32,336 nt of DNA from Paenibacillus antri (GTDB lineage: Bacteria > Bacillota > Bacilli > Paenibacillales > YIM-B00363). Numbering within the stretch: the first letter of the stretch is position 1; each line of letters opens with the position of its first letter. Both the position numbers and the translations under genes were made by a program. This document shows, one piece after another, positions 1 through 9,590 of the stretch. The DNA is taken from NCBI RefSeq assembly GCF_005765165.1, contig NZ_VCIW01000038.1, positions 1-32,336 of the forward strand, in the 5' to 3' direction. Under the pieces are notes generated by a model. The model worked only from the letters and a program-made list of their open reading frames with translations. It ran no database searches and had not been told where the DNA came from.

Positions 1-142
1 AAAGCATCTAAGCGTGAAGCCCCCCTCAAGATGAGATTTCCCTGCTTGAAGACCCCATGTAGACGACGTGGTTGATAGGTTCGGGGTGGAAGCGCAGCAA
101 TGCGTGGAGCTGACGAATACTAATCGGTCGAGGACTTATCCA
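1..142 (+). rRNA. rrl: 23S ribosomal RNA, 3' end (partial)
   Basis: The sequence up to about 142 is the conserved 3' end of bacterial 23S rRNA, including the segment resembling GACGAATACTAATCGGTCGAG and the terminal GAGGACTTATCCA. The 5' part of the gene lies outside the window. The end is placed by analogy with the B. subtilis 23S terminus (GAGGACTTAACCA), so it may be off by a few bases. It is followed by a 67-base spacer and 5S rRNA. Confidence 0.95.
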
Positions 143-181
143 ACATATTCGGATGAACATCTCAAGTTTCGCATCCAGTTT

Positions 182-200
182 TCAGGGAGCAACCCCTGAA
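182..200 (+). other. Spacer hairpin between 23S and 5S rRNA
   Basis: A perfect 7-bp inverted repeat, TTCAGGG / CCCTGAA, with a 5-base loop sits in the 23S-5S spacer just before the 5S gene. There is no T tract, so it is not a terminator. An rRNA processing signal is the likeliest role, inferred from position only. Confidence 0.5.
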
Positions 201-209
201 CTATATAGG

Positions 210-326
210 TTTGGTGATAATGGCGGAAGGGAACCACGCGTACCCATCCCGAACACGAACGTTAAGCCTTCCAGCGCCGATGGTACTTGGACCGCAGGGT
301 CCCGGGAGAGTAGGACGTCGCCAAGC
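210..326 (+). rRNA. rrf: 5S ribosomal RNA, complete
   Basis: This 117-base stretch matches Bacillus-type 5S rRNA. It starts TTTGGTGATAATGGCGGAAGG, contains the conserved CCCATCCCGAACACG and AAGCCTTCCAGCGCCGATGGT blocks, and ends AGTAGGACGTCGCCAAGC, whose last bases pair with the 5' end. It is the last gene of the left-hand rRNA operon. No tRNA genes follow it. Confidence 0.96.
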
Positions 327-338
327 CGAGAAGCAAAG

Positions 339-377
339 AACGCCTCTAGATCGAGCCATCGATCCGGAGGCGTTTTT
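339..377 (+). terminator. Intrinsic terminator of the left rRNA operon
   Basis: AACGCCTC (339-346) pairs with GAGGCGTT (367-374). The stem continues inward through GATCG/CGATC past a short mismatch, and a run of T follows at 373-378. It lies 12 bases after 5S rRNA, so it ends the rRNA transcript before the oppositely oriented gene downstream. Confidence 0.9.
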
Positions 378-391
378 TCGTACTTATAACG

Positions 392-433
392 AAGGCAAAG
401 CCTCCGGTCCATACAGACTGGAGGCTTTGCCTT
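392..433. other. Perfect 14-bp inverted repeat between convergent genes
   Basis: AAGGCAAAGCCTCC (392-405) is the exact reverse complement of 420-433. The stem can extend by about four more pairs, leaving a 6-base loop. It lies between the rRNA terminator and the 3' end of the minus-strand repeat-protein gene, 28 bases beyond its stop codon. Neither side has a T tract, so it is not a classical intrinsic terminator. It may protect the 3' end of the mRNA or help stop convergent transcription; that role is inferred. Confidence 0.55.
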
Positions 434-461
434 ACGTTAGGGTGTATAGCGGGCGAATTGC

Positions 462-3400
462 TTAACCGACTGCGATCCAGGACAACAGCCCTTCGGGGAG
501 AGAACCGACGTGGATTTTCGTAATCGTGAGCTTCGCCGATTGATTCGTTACAGCGCCGATGGAAGCATAACACGAATGGTGGTTCGTGTTCGCTACAATC
601 GTATAGTCGGCGTGATCGAAGCTCTGCGGGAAGAGGATCTCCACCTCAACCGATGCGTCGAGCGGGCCGAACGAAAACCGGGCCGATCCGAATTGCATGT
701 TGACCGCCCGCGCTTGCGGAGATCGGACAACGTTCGTTGCGAGCTTCTCCGCTCCAACGGAGCCGTCTCGAATATGACGGGAGGTTACGGCGCCGTCTGC
801 GATCTTGTTCTCCGTAACTTGGGAATCGCCGAGATGATTCGCCGCGATCGACGAAGGAGACAATAAGTCCGAAGTTATGCTCTGTTTCGCGATTTTATCG
901 TTCGTTACCGAACCGTTCGCAAGATGCTCCGTCATTACGCATTCTTCGGAGAGATGGTCGGATCGAACGGACGCCGAAGCGATATGAATGTCTTGAACGG
1001 AGGCATCGGCAAGATGCACTCCGGTTACGGCGCATTCTTGAATCGTTTCGCTGGCGACGGATCTTGCTTGAAGATGTTCTTCTCCGATGCTATTCGTAGC
1101 GAGTTTGGATCCGTCGATACTACCGGCTTGAATGTCGAGCGTTCCTTCGGCGAGATGCGAACGAGTCACGGAACCGTTCCGCAGCTCGAGAGAACCGATG
1201 GCGCCTTCTTCGATGTGCTCGGACCCAATCGATCGGGCAGCGATTTTGTCGGCGGTTACGGCACCAGGGGCGATATGCTCCCCGCTCACGCTTCCCGAAG
1301 CAAGCTTGGATCCGACGATGCTGCCGTCCTCGATGTCAAGCGTTCCCTCGGCGAGGTGCGAGCGGGTGACCGAACCGAATTGAATATGGAGCGAGCCGAT
1401 GGCGCCTTCCTCAATGTGCTTGGAACCGATCGAAGACGAAGCAATTTTTTCGGCGGTGACGGCCCCCGAGGCGATATGCTCCCCGCTGACGCTTCCCGAA
1501 GCAAGCTTGGATCCGACGATGCTGCCGTCCTCGATGTCAAGCGTTCCCTCAGCGAGGTGCGAACGAGTGACGGACCCGGCTTGCAGTTGGAGCGAGCCGA
1601 TGGCGCCCTCTTCAATGTGCTCGGAACCGATCGAAGACGAAGCGATTTTTTCGGCGGTGACGGCCCCCGAGGCAATATGCTCTTCGCTGACGCTGCCCGA
1701 AGCAAGCTTGGATCCGACGATGCTGCCGTCCTCGATGTCGAGCGTTCCCTCGGCGAGATGCGAGCGGGTGACGGAACCGGTCTGCAGTTGGAGCGAGCCG
1801 ATAGCGCCCTCTTCAATGTGATCGGAACGGATCGATGACGAAGCGATCTTGTCGGCGGTGACGGCCCCCGGGGCAATATGTTCTTCGCTGACGCTGCTCA
1901 AGGCAAGCTTGGATCCGTCGATGGTGCCGTCCTCGATGTCGAGCGTTCCCTCGGCGAGATGCGAACGAGTGACGGAACCGGCCTGCAGTTGGAGCGAGCC
2001 GATGGCGCCCTCTTCAATGTGCTCGGAACCGATCGAAGACGAAGCGATTTTTTCGGCGGTGACGGCCCCCGAGGCAATATGCTCTTCGCTGACGCTGCCC
2101 GAGGCTAGCTTGGATCCGTCGATGCTGCCGACTTCGATGTCGAGCGTTCCCTCGGCGAGATGCGAGCGGGTGACCGAACCGAATTGAATATGAAGCGAGC
2201 CGATGGCACCCTCTTCGATATGCTCGGACCCGATCGAAGACGAAGCGATCTTGTCGCCGGTGACGGCCCCCGGGGCGATATGCGCTTCGCTGACGGTGCC
2301 CGAGGCAAGCTTGGATCCGTCGATGCTGCCATTCTCGATGTCGAGCGTTCCCTCGGCGAGATGCGAGCGGGTGACCGAACCGAATTGAATATGAAGCGAG
2401 CCGATGGCGTCTTCTTCAATGTGTTCGGACCCGATCGAAGACAAAGCGATCTTTTCACTTGTAACGGCCCCTGGAAGAATATGCTCCTCATAGACGCTAT
2501 CAACGGCAAGTTTAGATCCGTCGATGCTGCCGTCTTCGATGTCGAGCGTTCCCTCGACAAGATGCGCACGAGAAATCGAGCCGGGTTGCAATTGCAGCGA
2601 ACCGACGGCGCCATCCTCGAGATGTTCGGCGCGGATCGATAAAGGGGCGATTTTCTCGCCGGTGACGGCCTCGTCTCGAAGATGCTCTTCGGCGATGGAG
2701 CCCGCTGCAAGTTTGGTCCCGTCGATGCTTCCGGACTGCACATGCACTCCCTCGATGGCACCCTTCCGTAGCTGCGCGGAGCCGATGGTTCCTTCCGCGA
2801 GATGCTCGGAGCGAATCGCGCCGGATGTGATATTCCGCGAGGAGACGGCATTATCCGACAAATGCTTATTCAATATCGACGTTTCCGCTATATGTTCGGA
2901 CAGAACCGCGGCGGGACGAAGGTGAATGCTCTGTACGGATTGATAGGCCAAGTGTTTCCCAAGTACATTTTCCGCGGTCAGATGAATGGACTTTACGGAA
3001 TGCTCGGCTAAGTGATCGCTCTTCACCGCGCCGTCTTGCAAGTGAGATTCGGAAATCGAAGCCGGCGCGATGTGCGTTCCCGTGATGGAGTCGTTCGCGA
3101 CATGTTCGGATCGAACCGCGCCGGACGCCAGTTTCTCGGCATCGACTGCGCCGGGTTGCAGCGATACGCTCGACACGCTTCCCGGAGTCAAGTGCTCCGC
3201 ACGGATCAACTGCTCGGCAAGGTGCTCGCCGGTGACGGCTCCGACATCGATATGGGCGGAGCCGACGGAGCCCGGAGCGATCTTATCCGAGGTGACGATT
3301 TCAGGGCTCAAATGGCGGTTGTGAATGGAGAGCGCGCGCAGCTTCTCCCCGGAGATGATGCCGTCGGCTAGCTTCTCTACCGTGAAGACGCCTTCGTCCA

Positions 3401-5009
3401 GATGCGCGGCCTTGATGGAGCCGGGCGAAAGATGGTACCCGCGAATCGATTCCGCGGCGATATGCTCGGAGAGAATGGCGTCCTCCGCGATTTTGTCGCC
3501 GGTAACGGCTCGTTCCGTTATCTTCTCGGTGCCGATCGACCGACGTGCGATATGAACGGATTCGACGGCGGAAGGCGCGATATGCTCGGAGAGGATCGTC
3601 GATTTCGCAATCTTATCGCCGGTGACGGCGTCATCGGCAAGGTGGGAGGTCGAGACCGATTCCGACGCAAGCTTGGAAGAGGTGACGCCTTCCTCCGCCA
3701 GATGCTTCGTCCCCACGGCCGAGTCGTCGATATGGCGAGCTTTCACGGCACCCGGCGCAAGCTTCGCGTCGTTCACGGCTTCGTCCGCGATCGACGGGGT
3801 AAGGACGGAGCTGCGTTGCAGGTGCACCGATACAATGCTGTTCGGAGAGAGATGACTGCTGACGATAGCTCCTTCGCACAGGTGATCGCGCGTCACGCTC
3901 GAAGTCGATAAGTGATGTTTTTCGATCGCGCCGAGAGCCAGCTTCTCGGAGGTGATGGCTCCGTCGGACAATTTCTCGGACGTCACCGAGCCGGCCGCGA
4001 GTTTATCGGAGGTGACGGATTGCGCCGAGAGCTTATCGTTCGTTACGGCATGCTGGGCGAGGTGCGGTGTCGTGACGGCTTCATGCCTCAGATGTAAGGC
4101 GGAGATACTGTCCGGCGCCACCTTGCTCCCCGTGACGGCACGATTTTGCAGCATGGCGGACGAAACCGCCTCATCCTGGATATGGTCGAAAGTGACGGAT
4201 CCGGACTTGATATGAATCGATCCGACGGAATTCTCCGCCAGCTTCGCGTCCGTTACCGCATGATCGGAAAGTTTCTCCGTCGTGACGGAATCGTTCCCGA
4301 GCTTGATCGAATTCACCGCGCCGTTGGCGAGATGGGCGGATTGAATCGAGCTGACCGACAGCTTGCTTGCTGTAATAGATCCGTCCTGCATCAGACTGCC
4401 CGAGATCGACTGCGGCGCCAGATGGGCGGTCGTGATCGACCCTTCCGCAATCTTATGGGAGTCGATCGCTTTGTCGGCCAGCTTCTCGGACGTAATGCAG
4501 CCGTCTATTAGGTGGTGTCCTTGGATGGAACGGTGCGCGAGCTTATCCGCGGTGACGGAATGGTTCGCCAGATGCCGCTGATCGACCGCGTGATCGGCGA
4601 TTTTGCGGGAGGTTACGCTGCCGTCCGCGATTTTTACTTCCTTTATAATATAGTCCTGCAATTCGTCCGTACCGATACCCGACAATTTTATCTTCTTGCC
4701 GTCGATCGTGCGGTTTTGAATCTTGTCGTTCGTGACGGCTTGATCGGAAATATCGTCGGTGTAAATGATCGGTCCGTCGACGACTTCCCTTCGTTTCTCG
4801 ATTTCGATGGCGGACTCTTTAAATTCAACCTTCTTCTTCTCGGTCCCGGCGTTGCGCTTTGCCGGCGGGCTCGCGCTGGCGGCCGACAGCGAAGCGCGCG
4901 GCTCTTCCTGAGTATCCTGCATCGAATCCACATCCGGATCCGCGCTCAGCCAATTCATCTCGTTGATGCGGTCCGGCCATCGAGTCGATTTCCTCGGTCT
5001 CTTCCTCAT
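462..5009 (-). CDS. Giant decapeptide-repeat fibre-like protein with phage-tail-like C-terminal domain
   Basis: The product has 1515 residues. Residues 1-80 are charged and probably disordered, with no signal peptide or membrane segment. Residues ~87-1426 are about 130 repeats of a decapeptide with consensus [GSA]-[SA]-[VI]-T-x-x-[KH]-[LI]-A-x. Residues ~1427-1515 form a separate domain with FPQSFDHADYTIVANT and a final LLSWIAVG, resembling tail-fibre tip domains that end in WIAIG. I believe NCBI names relatives 'WIAG-tail domain' proteins, but could not check. The regular hydrophobic pattern suggests a beta-solenoid or triple beta-helix rod. The start is ATG with AAAGGAG (5021-5027) upstream. 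It is a single gene transcribed against the rRNA and S10 operons, with no phage genes nearby. A spore-surface or cell-surface fibre is a guess; the function is unknown. Confidence 0.85.
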   Translation of the reverse strand: MRKRPRKSTRWPDRINEMNWLSADPDVDSMQDTQEEPRASLSAASASPPAKRNAGTEKKKVEFKESAIEIEKRREVVDGPIIYTDDISDQAVTNDKIQNRTIDGKKIKLSGIGTDELQDYIIKEVKIADGSVTSRKIADHAVDQRHLANHSVTADKLAHRSIQGHHLIDGCITSEKLADKAIDSHKIAEGSITTAHLAPQSISGSLMQDGSITASKLSVSSIQSAHLANGAVNSIKLGNDSVTTEKLSDHAVTDAKLAENSVGSIHIKSGSVTFDHIQDEAVSSAMLQNRAVTGSKVAPDSISALHLRHEAVTTPHLAQHAVTNDKLSAQSVTSDKLAAGSVTSEKLSDGAITSEKLALGAIEKHHLSTSSVTRDHLCEGAIVSSHLSPNSIVSVHLQRSSVLTPSIADEAVNDAKLAPGAVKARHIDDSAVGTKHLAEEGVTSSKLASESVSTSHLADDAVTGDKIAKSTILSEHIAPSAVESVHIARRSIGTEKITERAVTGDKIAEDAILSEHIAAESIRGYHLSPGSIKAAHLDEGVFTVEKLADGIISGEKLRALSIHNRHLSPEIVTSDKIAPGSVGSAHIDVGAVTGEHLAEQLIRAEHLTPGSVSSVSLQPGAVDAEKLASGAVRSEHVANDSITGTHIAPASISESHLQDGAVKSDHLAEHSVKSIHLTAENVLGKHLAYQSVQSIHLRPAAVLSEHIAETSILNKHLSDNAVSSRNITSGAIRSEHLAEGTIGSAQLRKGAIEGVHVQSGSIDGTKLAAGSIAEEHLRDEAVTGEKIAPLSIRAEHLEDGAVGSLQLQPGSISRAHLVEGTLDIEDGSIDGSKLAVDSVYEEHILPGAVTSEKIALSSIGSEHIEEDAIGSLHIQFGSVTRSHLAEGTLDIENGSIDGSKLASGTVSEAHIAPGAVTGDKIASSSIGSEHIEEGAIGSLHIQFGSVTRSHLAEGTLDIEVGSIDGSKLASGSVSEEHIASGAVTAEKIASSSIGSEHIEEGAIGSLQLQAGSVTRSHLAEGTLDIEDGTIDGSKLALSSVSEEHIAPGAVTADKIASSSIRSDHIEEGAIGSLQLQTGSVTRSHLAEGTLDIEDGSIVGSKLASGSVSEEHIASGAVTAEKIASSSIGSEHIEEGAIGSLQLQAGSVTRSHLAEGTLDIEDGSIVGSKLASGSVSGEHIASGAVTAEKIASSSIGSKHIEEGAIGSLHIQFGSVTRSHLAEGTLDIEDGSIVGSKLASGSVSGEHIAPGAVTADKIAARSIGSEHIEEGAIGSLELRNGSVTRSHLAEGTLDIQAGSIDGSKLATNSIGEEHLQARSVASETIQECAVTGVHLADASVQDIHIASASVRSDHLSEECVMTEHLANGSVTNDKIAKQSITSDLLSPSSIAANHLGDSQVTENKIADGAVTSRHIRDGSVGAEKLATNVVRSPQARAVNMQFGSARFSFGPLDASVEVEILFPQSFDHADYTIVANTNHHSCYASIGAVTNQSAKLTITKIHVGSLPEGLLSWIAVG
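1090..2730 (-). repeat. 201-bp tandem repeat array (8 units) inside the fibre gene
   Basis: The segment encoding GTLDIE-x recurs eight times. A fixed landmark (ATGTC in + orientation) lies at 1132, 1333, 1534, 1735, 1936, 2137, 2338 and 2539, always exactly 201 bp apart. Each unit codes 67 residues: six decapeptides plus one heptapeptide (GTLDIED type). The central units are nearly identical at the DNA level, and the outer ones (near 1132 and 2539) have diverged. This pattern suggests recent duplication or gene conversion. Array edges are approximate. Confidence 0.93.
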
Positions 5010-5153
5010 TCGTGAATTTGCTCCTTTCGCACCTTTCTACAGCAAGATATGCATTTGCCTAAAGGACGGAAACGGGAAAAGGAAAAACGTTCGCATTATT
5101 TTACGGCCATAAAATGGTAAATGATGGTATGCATAAACTATTTGAAGATTTCC

Positions 5154-5183
5154 TTGACGTCCGCCTATAAAATTTGATATTAT
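5154..5183 (+). promoter_or_regulatory. Sigma-A promoter of the S10-spc-alpha operon
   Basis: TTGACG (5154-5159) and TATTAT (5178-5183) are separated by 18 bases, in an AT-rich stretch 160 bases before rpsJ. Transcription should start near 5190 and produce a leader of about 150 bases. No tuf gene or other reading frame on this strand lies upstream, so this looks like the main promoter of the ribosomal operon. Confidence 0.75.
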
Positions 5184-5225
5184 AGTGAGCGTTGGTCTGT
5201 GACTGTGCGATGATGCGAGAGGTTG

Positions 5226-5651
<426 letters not shown>

Positions 5652-5726
5652 TTCAAGAGCGATCAAGGCAACACGCGTATATAACGCAAACCATCATTTA
5701 CTTATAGGGCGAAAAGAGGTGTCAAC

Positions 5727-6356
5727 ATGACAAAAGGTATCTTAGGAAAGAAACTGGGCATGACGCAGGTGTTTACCGAAGACGGCAACGTCGTACCGGT
5801 AACGGTCATCCAAGCAGGACCTTGCGTAGTTCTTCAGAAGAAGGACGGCGAGAATGACGGCTATACCGCGATCCAGCTCGGCTTCGACGAGAAGAAAGAG
5901 AAGAACACTACGAAACCGGCGCTTGGCCACGTGAAGAAGGCTGGCACGACTCCTAAGCGCTACATTAAAGAATTCCGCGATGTCGACTTGTCTCAATACG
6001 AAGTTGGCCAGGTGGTTTCGGCCGACCTGTTCGCGGAAGGCGAGTATGTTGACGTGACGGGAACTTCCAAGGGCCGCGGAACGCTCGGCGCGATCCAACG
6101 CTGGAACATGAGCCGCGGACCGATGTCCCACGGTTCCAAGTATCACAGAGGTCAAGGTTCCCTCGCGATTCACCGCGACGCGAACCGCGTACCGAAGGGC
6201 AAGAAGATGGCGGGCCGCACGGGTAACGAGACGGTTACGCTGCAAAATCTCAAGGTCGTTAAAGTAGACACGGAGCGCAACGTTCTGTTGATCAGCGGTT
6301 CCATCCCTGGCGCGAAGAACAGCTACGTGAAAATCGCTTCGGCCATTAAGAAATAA
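5727..6356 (+). CDS. rplC: 50S ribosomal protein L3
   Basis: The product is 209 residues, a normal bacterial L3, starting [20 protein letters not shown]. The long central loop with [20 protein letters not shown] and [11 protein letters not shown] approaches the peptidyl transferase centre in known ribosomes. L3 is one of the first proteins to bind 23S rRNA during assembly. It has a good site GAGGTG upstream and is followed by rplD after 16 bases, as in the standard S10 operon. Confidence 0.97.
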   Translation: MTKGILGKKLGMTQVFTEDGNVVPVTVIQAGPCVVLQKKDGENDGYTAIQLGFDEKKEKNTTKPALGHVKKAGTTPKRYIKEFRDVDLSQYEVGQVVSADLFAEGEYVDVTGTSKGRGTLGAIQRWNMSRGPMSHGSKYHRGQGSLAIHRDANRVPKGKKMAGRTGNETVTLQNLKVVKVDTERNVLLISGSIPGAKNSYVKIASAIKK

Positions 6357-6372
6357 GAAAGGAGGAGCATCC

Positions 6373-6996
6373 ATGCCGAAAGTTGCTTTATATAACGCAA
6401 GCGGCGCCCAAGTGGGCGAAGTCGAATTGGCGGATACGGTATTCGGCGTCGAGCCGAACAAATACGTAATGCACGACGCGGTGTTGCTGCAGCAGGCTTC
6501 CCTGCGCGCCGGCACGCACAAGACGAAGGGTCGCAGCGAAGTGCGCGGCGGCGGTCGCAAGCCTTGGAAACAAAAAGGCACAGGCCGCGCGCGTCAAGGC
6601 TCCATTCGTTCTCCGCAATGGAAAGGCGGCGGTATCGTCTTCGGACCGACTCCGCGCAGCTACGGTTTCAAACTGCCGAAGAAAGTTCGTCGTCTGGCGC
6701 TGAAATCCGCGCTCTCTTCGAAAGTGATCGACAACGAAATCATCGTTCTCGACGCGCTCTCGATCGCGGCGCCGAAGACGAAGGAAATCAAGGCGATTTT
6801 GAACAACCTGAAGATCGACCGCAAGGCGCTTGTCGTCACGGCTGAATACGACGATAACGTAGCATTGTCCGTACGGAACTTGCCGAACGCGAAGTTCGTA
6901 TCGGCGGAAGGCATCAACGTGCTCGACGTACTCGGTTACGACAAGCTCATCATCACGAAGGATGCCGCCAAGAAAGTCGAGGAGGTGTTCGCGTAA
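6373..6996 (+). CDS. rplD: 50S ribosomal protein L4
   Basis: The product is 207 residues. It carries the arginine- and glycine-rich extended loop ([20 protein letters not shown] and the following [12 protein letters not shown], about residues 55-85) that lines the peptide exit tunnel and is a known site of macrolide-resistance mutations. In E. coli L4 represses its own operon. Firmicutes are not known to use the same leader, so feedback cannot be assumed. The stop codon overlaps the ATG of rplW by one base (TAATG). Confidence 0.97.
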   Translation: MPKVALYNASGAQVGEVELADTVFGVEPNKYVMHDAVLLQQASLRAGTHKTKGRSEVRGGGRKPWKQKGTGRARQGSIRSPQWKGGGIVFGPTPRSYGFKLPKKVRRLALKSALSSKVIDNEIIVLDALSIAAPKTKEIKAILNNLKIDRKALVVTAEYDDNVALSVRNLPNAKFVSAEGINVLDVLGYDKLIITKDAAKKVEEVFA

Positions 6997-7289
6997 TGAA
7001 GAGCCCATATGATATTATCCGTCGCCCGATCATCACGGAGCGTACGAGCGAGCTGATGGAAGACAAGAAATACGTCTTCGAAGTCGATCGTCGCGTGAAT
7101 AAGACGGAAATCAAACAAGCGGTCGAAGCGATCTTCCAAGTGAAGGTCACGAGCGTTAACACGATCAACGTCGCAGCCAAGCCGAAGCGCTACGGCCGTT
7201 ACAACGGCTACACTTCCGAGTGGAAGAAAGCCATCGTTACGCTTAGCCCGGACAGCAAAGAACTCGCGTTCTTCGAAACGGCGGAATAA
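6996..7289 (+). CDS. rplW: 50S ribosomal protein L23
   Basis: The product is 97 residues, starting [20 protein letters not shown], with the typical [20 protein letters not shown] helix-strand region. L23 sits at the tunnel exit and is the docking point for trigger factor and signal recognition particle. The ATG overlaps the rplD stop by one base; the GAGGTG ahead of it lies inside rplD. This suggests translational coupling with rplD. Confidence 0.97.
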   Translation: MKSPYDIIRRPIITERTSELMEDKKYVFEVDRRVNKTEIKQAVEAIFQVKVTSVNTINVAAKPKRYGRYNGYTSEWKKAIVTLSPDSKELAFFETAE

Positions 7290-7316
7290 CACTCTTTAAA
7301 GAAGGAGGGAAACCAG

Positions 7317-8147
7317 ATGCCAATCAAAAGTTTTAAACCGTATACGGCGTCGCGCCGTCAGATGACGGTCAACGCGTTCTCGGAAATCACGACGGACCAG
7401 CCGGAGAAATCCTTGCTTGCGCCGCTCATGAACAAAGCGGGCCGCAACAACCAAGGTAAAATCACGACTCGTCACCACGGCGGCGGTCACAAGCGGAAAT
7501 ACCGGATCATCGACTTCAAGCGCAACAAGGACGGCGTTCCTGGACGCGTGGCGACGATCGAATACGATCCGAACCGTACGGCGAACATCGCTTTGATCAA
7601 CTACGTCGACGGCGAGAAGCGCTACATCCTCGCGCCGAAGGGCTTGAAGGTAGACGACGTGATCGTCTCCGGTCCGGACGCCGACATCAAAGTGGGCAAC
7701 TCGTTGCCGATGGAGAACATTCCGGTCGGTACCGTGATCCACAACATCGAGCTGAAGCCGGGCAAGGGCGGCCAGTTGGTCCGCGCTGCAGGCACGGAAG
7801 CTCAATTGCTCGGTAAAGAAGAAACTTACGTCATCGTTCGCTTGTCTTCCGGCGAGATGCGCCGCATTCTCAAGGTGTGCCGCGCGACGATCGGTTCCGT
7901 AGGCAACGAAGACCACGAGTTGATCAACATCGGTAAAGCCGGCCGCAGCCGTTGGATGCGCAAGCGCCCGACCGTCCGCGGTGTCGTCATGAACCCGAAC
8001 GATCACCCGCACGGCGGCGGCGAAGGTCGCGCACCGATCGGCCGCAAGTCTCCGATGTCCCCGTGGGGCAAGAAGACGCTTGGCGCGAAGACTCGGAAGA
8101 AGAACAAAGCATCCGACAAATATATCGTTCGTCGCCGCACGAAGTAA
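7317..8147 (+). CDS. rplB: 50S ribosomal protein L2
   Basis: The product is 276 residues, the normal length. It contains the OB-fold region ([20 protein letters not shown]) and the C-terminal [20 protein letters not shown] segment, which includes the conserved histidine near the peptidyl transferase centre. L2 joins the two subunits and is needed for peptide bond formation. AGAAGGAGGGA precedes the ATG. It is followed by rpsS after 45 bases. Confidence 0.97.
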   Translation: MPIKSFKPYTASRRQMTVNAFSEITTDQPEKSLLAPLMNKAGRNNQGKITTRHHGGGHKRKYRIIDFKRNKDGVPGRVATIEYDPNRTANIALINYVDGEKRYILAPKGLKVDDVIVSGPDADIKVGNSLPMENIPVGTVIHNIELKPGKGGQLVRAAGTEAQLLGKEETYVIVRLSSGEMRRILKVCRATIGSVGNEDHELINIGKAGRSRWMRKRPTVRGVVMNPNDHPHGGGEGRAPIGRKSPMSPWGKKTLGAKTRKKNKASDKYIVRRRTK

Positions 8148-8192
8148 TCGGCGCACCGCGAACGAACCTAAGCCTGGAAGGGAGGATCATCC

Positions 8193-8474
8193 ATGGGCCG
8201 CAGCTTAAAGAAAGGGCCGTTCATCGACGGCTACCTGCTTAAGAAAGTCGAAGAACTGAACGCGTCCGGCAAGAAGGTCGTCATCAAGACTTGGTCCCGC
8301 CGCTCGACGGTATTCCCGCAATTCGTGGGTCATACGTTCGGCGTATACGACGGCCGCAAGCACGTTCCGGTTTACGTAACGGAGGACATGGTTGGCCACA
8401 AGCTCGGCGAATTCGCGCCGACGCGGACGTACAAGGGTCATACCGACGACGACAAGAAAACCGGAAGAAGATAA
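8193..8474 (+). CDS. rpsS: 30S ribosomal protein S19
   Basis: The product is 93 residues, starting [20 protein letters not shown], with the conserved [20 protein letters not shown] and [17 protein letters not shown] segments. S19 pairs with S13 in the head of the 30S subunit and contacts the A-site tRNA region. GGGAGG precedes the ATG. The 91-base gap after it, before rplV, is longer than most gaps in this operon and shows no gene. Confidence 0.97.
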   Translation: MGRSLKKGPFIDGYLLKKVEELNASGKKVVIKTWSRRSTVFPQFVGHTFGVYDGRKHVPVYVTEDMVGHKLGEFAPTRTYKGHTDDDKKTGRR

Positions 8475-8565
8475 CAATTCGAACGACCAGCGGGAAAAGG
8501 GTGCGCGATAAGCGGATCGTTTTCCCCAATACGGACAAGGTCACTCGAGAGGAGGGTACTATCTC

Positions 8566-8898
8566 GTGGAAGCGAAAGCACATTTGAGTCATGTTCGCAT
8601 CACGGCACGGAAAGCGCGCCTGGTGCTCGATCTCATTCGCGGCAAGCAGGTGGGCGAAGCGATCTCCATCCTTCGTCATACGCCTCGCGGCGCATCGCCG
8701 GTCATCGAGAAGTTGTTGAACTCGGCCATCGCCAACGCGGAACATAACTACAACTTGGATCCGAACAAATTGGTCATCTCCCAAGCGTATGCTAACGAAG
8801 GGCCGACCATGAAGCGGATGCAACCGCACGCGCAAGGCCGCGCATTCTCGATCTTCAAGCGCACGAGCCACATCACGCTCGCGGTTAAGGAACAATAA
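8566..8898 (+). CDS. rplV: 50S ribosomal protein L22
   Basis: The product is 110 residues, starting at GTG ([20 protein letters not shown]). The start is fixed by GAGAGGAGGGT just upstream and by the family N-terminus. The C-terminal beta-hairpin with [18 protein letters not shown] lines the exit tunnel; mutations in it give macrolide resistance in other bacteria. Relatives often have KRMQPRAQGRA, so the His in place of Arg is a minor variation. Confidence 0.96.
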   Translation: MEAKAHLSHVRITARKARLVLDLIRGKQVGEAISILRHTPRGASPVIEKLLNSAIANAEHNYNLDPNKLVISQAYANEGPTMKRMQPHAQGRAFSIFKRTSHITLAVKEQ

Positions 8899-8924
8899 TA
8901 CTTCACCAATAAGGAGGGAAACGT

Positions 8925-9587
8925 GTGGGTCAAAAAGTCAGCCCGGTAGGACTCCGAATCGGAATTATCCGCGATTGGGAATCGAAATGGTACGCCGACA
9001 AGGAGTTCGGCAAACTCCTGATCGAAGATGTCAAAATCCGTGAGTTCCTCAAGAATAAATTGAAAGAATGCTCCGTATCCCGCATCGACATCGAGCGCGC
9101 GGCGAACCGCGTGAACGTCACTATTCATACGGCGAAGCCCGGAATGGTTATCGGTAAAGGCGGAGCGGAAGTCGAAGTCATCCGCGGTCAACTCGCGAAG
9201 ATGACGGACAAGAAAGTCCACATCAACATCTCCGAAATCAAGAACGCCGAATTGGACGCGATTCTTGTCGCGGAATCGATCGCGCAGCAGCTTGAGCGCC
9301 GCGTCTCGTTCCGTCGCGCAATGAAGCAAGCGATCCAACGCACGCTGCGTTCCGGCGCGAAGGGGATCAAGACTTCGGTCAGCGGTCGTCTCGGCGGCGC
9401 GGAAATCGCGCGTACGGAAGGCTATAGCGAAGGCACGGTGCCGCTGCACACGCTGCGCGCCGACATCGATTACGGTACGGCGGAAGCGCACACGACCTAC
9501 GGACGCATCGGCGTTAAAGTATGGATCTATCGCGGCGAAGTTCTGCCTGCTGCAAAGCGGAGAACGAAGAAGGAAGGAGAGCAATAA
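8925..9587 (+). CDS. rpsC: 30S ribosomal protein S3
   Basis: The product is 220 residues, starting at GTG ([20 protein letters not shown]) after AAGGAGGGAA. It contains the KH-type RNA-binding domain with [18 protein letters not shown] (about 66-83) and the C-terminal domain with [21 protein letters not shown]3 forms part of the mRNA entry channel with S4 and S5. It ends in a lysine/glutamate-rich tail. rplP starts 3 bases after the stop. Confidence 0.97.
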   Translation: MGQKVSPVGLRIGIIRDWESKWYADKEFGKLLIEDVKIREFLKNKLKECSVSRIDIERAANRVNVTIHTAKPGMVIGKGGAEVEVIRGQLAKMTDKKVHINISEIKNAELDAILVAESIAQQLERRVSFRRAMKQAIQRTLRSGAKGIKTSVSGRLGGAEIARTEGYSEGTVPLHTLRADIDYGTAEAHTTYGRIGVKVWIYRGEVLPAAKRRTKKEGEQ

Positions 9588-9590
9588 ACC

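Noticed and set aside
392-433. Classical intrinsic terminator for the repeat gene
   Set aside because: The stem is strong, but neither side has a T tract; it is recorded as an inverted repeat of unknown role.
924-1838. Long + strand open frame (304 codons) opposite the repeat gene
   Set aside because: It is the mirror of the tandem repeats: the 201-bp period is a multiple of three, so a frame free of stops is copied on the other strand. No binding site or family match.
1090-2730. CRISPR-like regular repeats
   Set aside because: Repeats are contiguous 201-bp coding units without spacers and continue the reading frame of a protein.
462-5009. Prophage
   Set aside because: Only the one fibre-like gene is present; no capsid, terminase, integrase or lysis genes lie near.
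5124-5131. Sigma-E-like -10 (CATACCAT on the minus strand) before the repeat gene
   Set aside because: No matching -35 element lies at the right distance, so the promoter of this gene remains unidentified.
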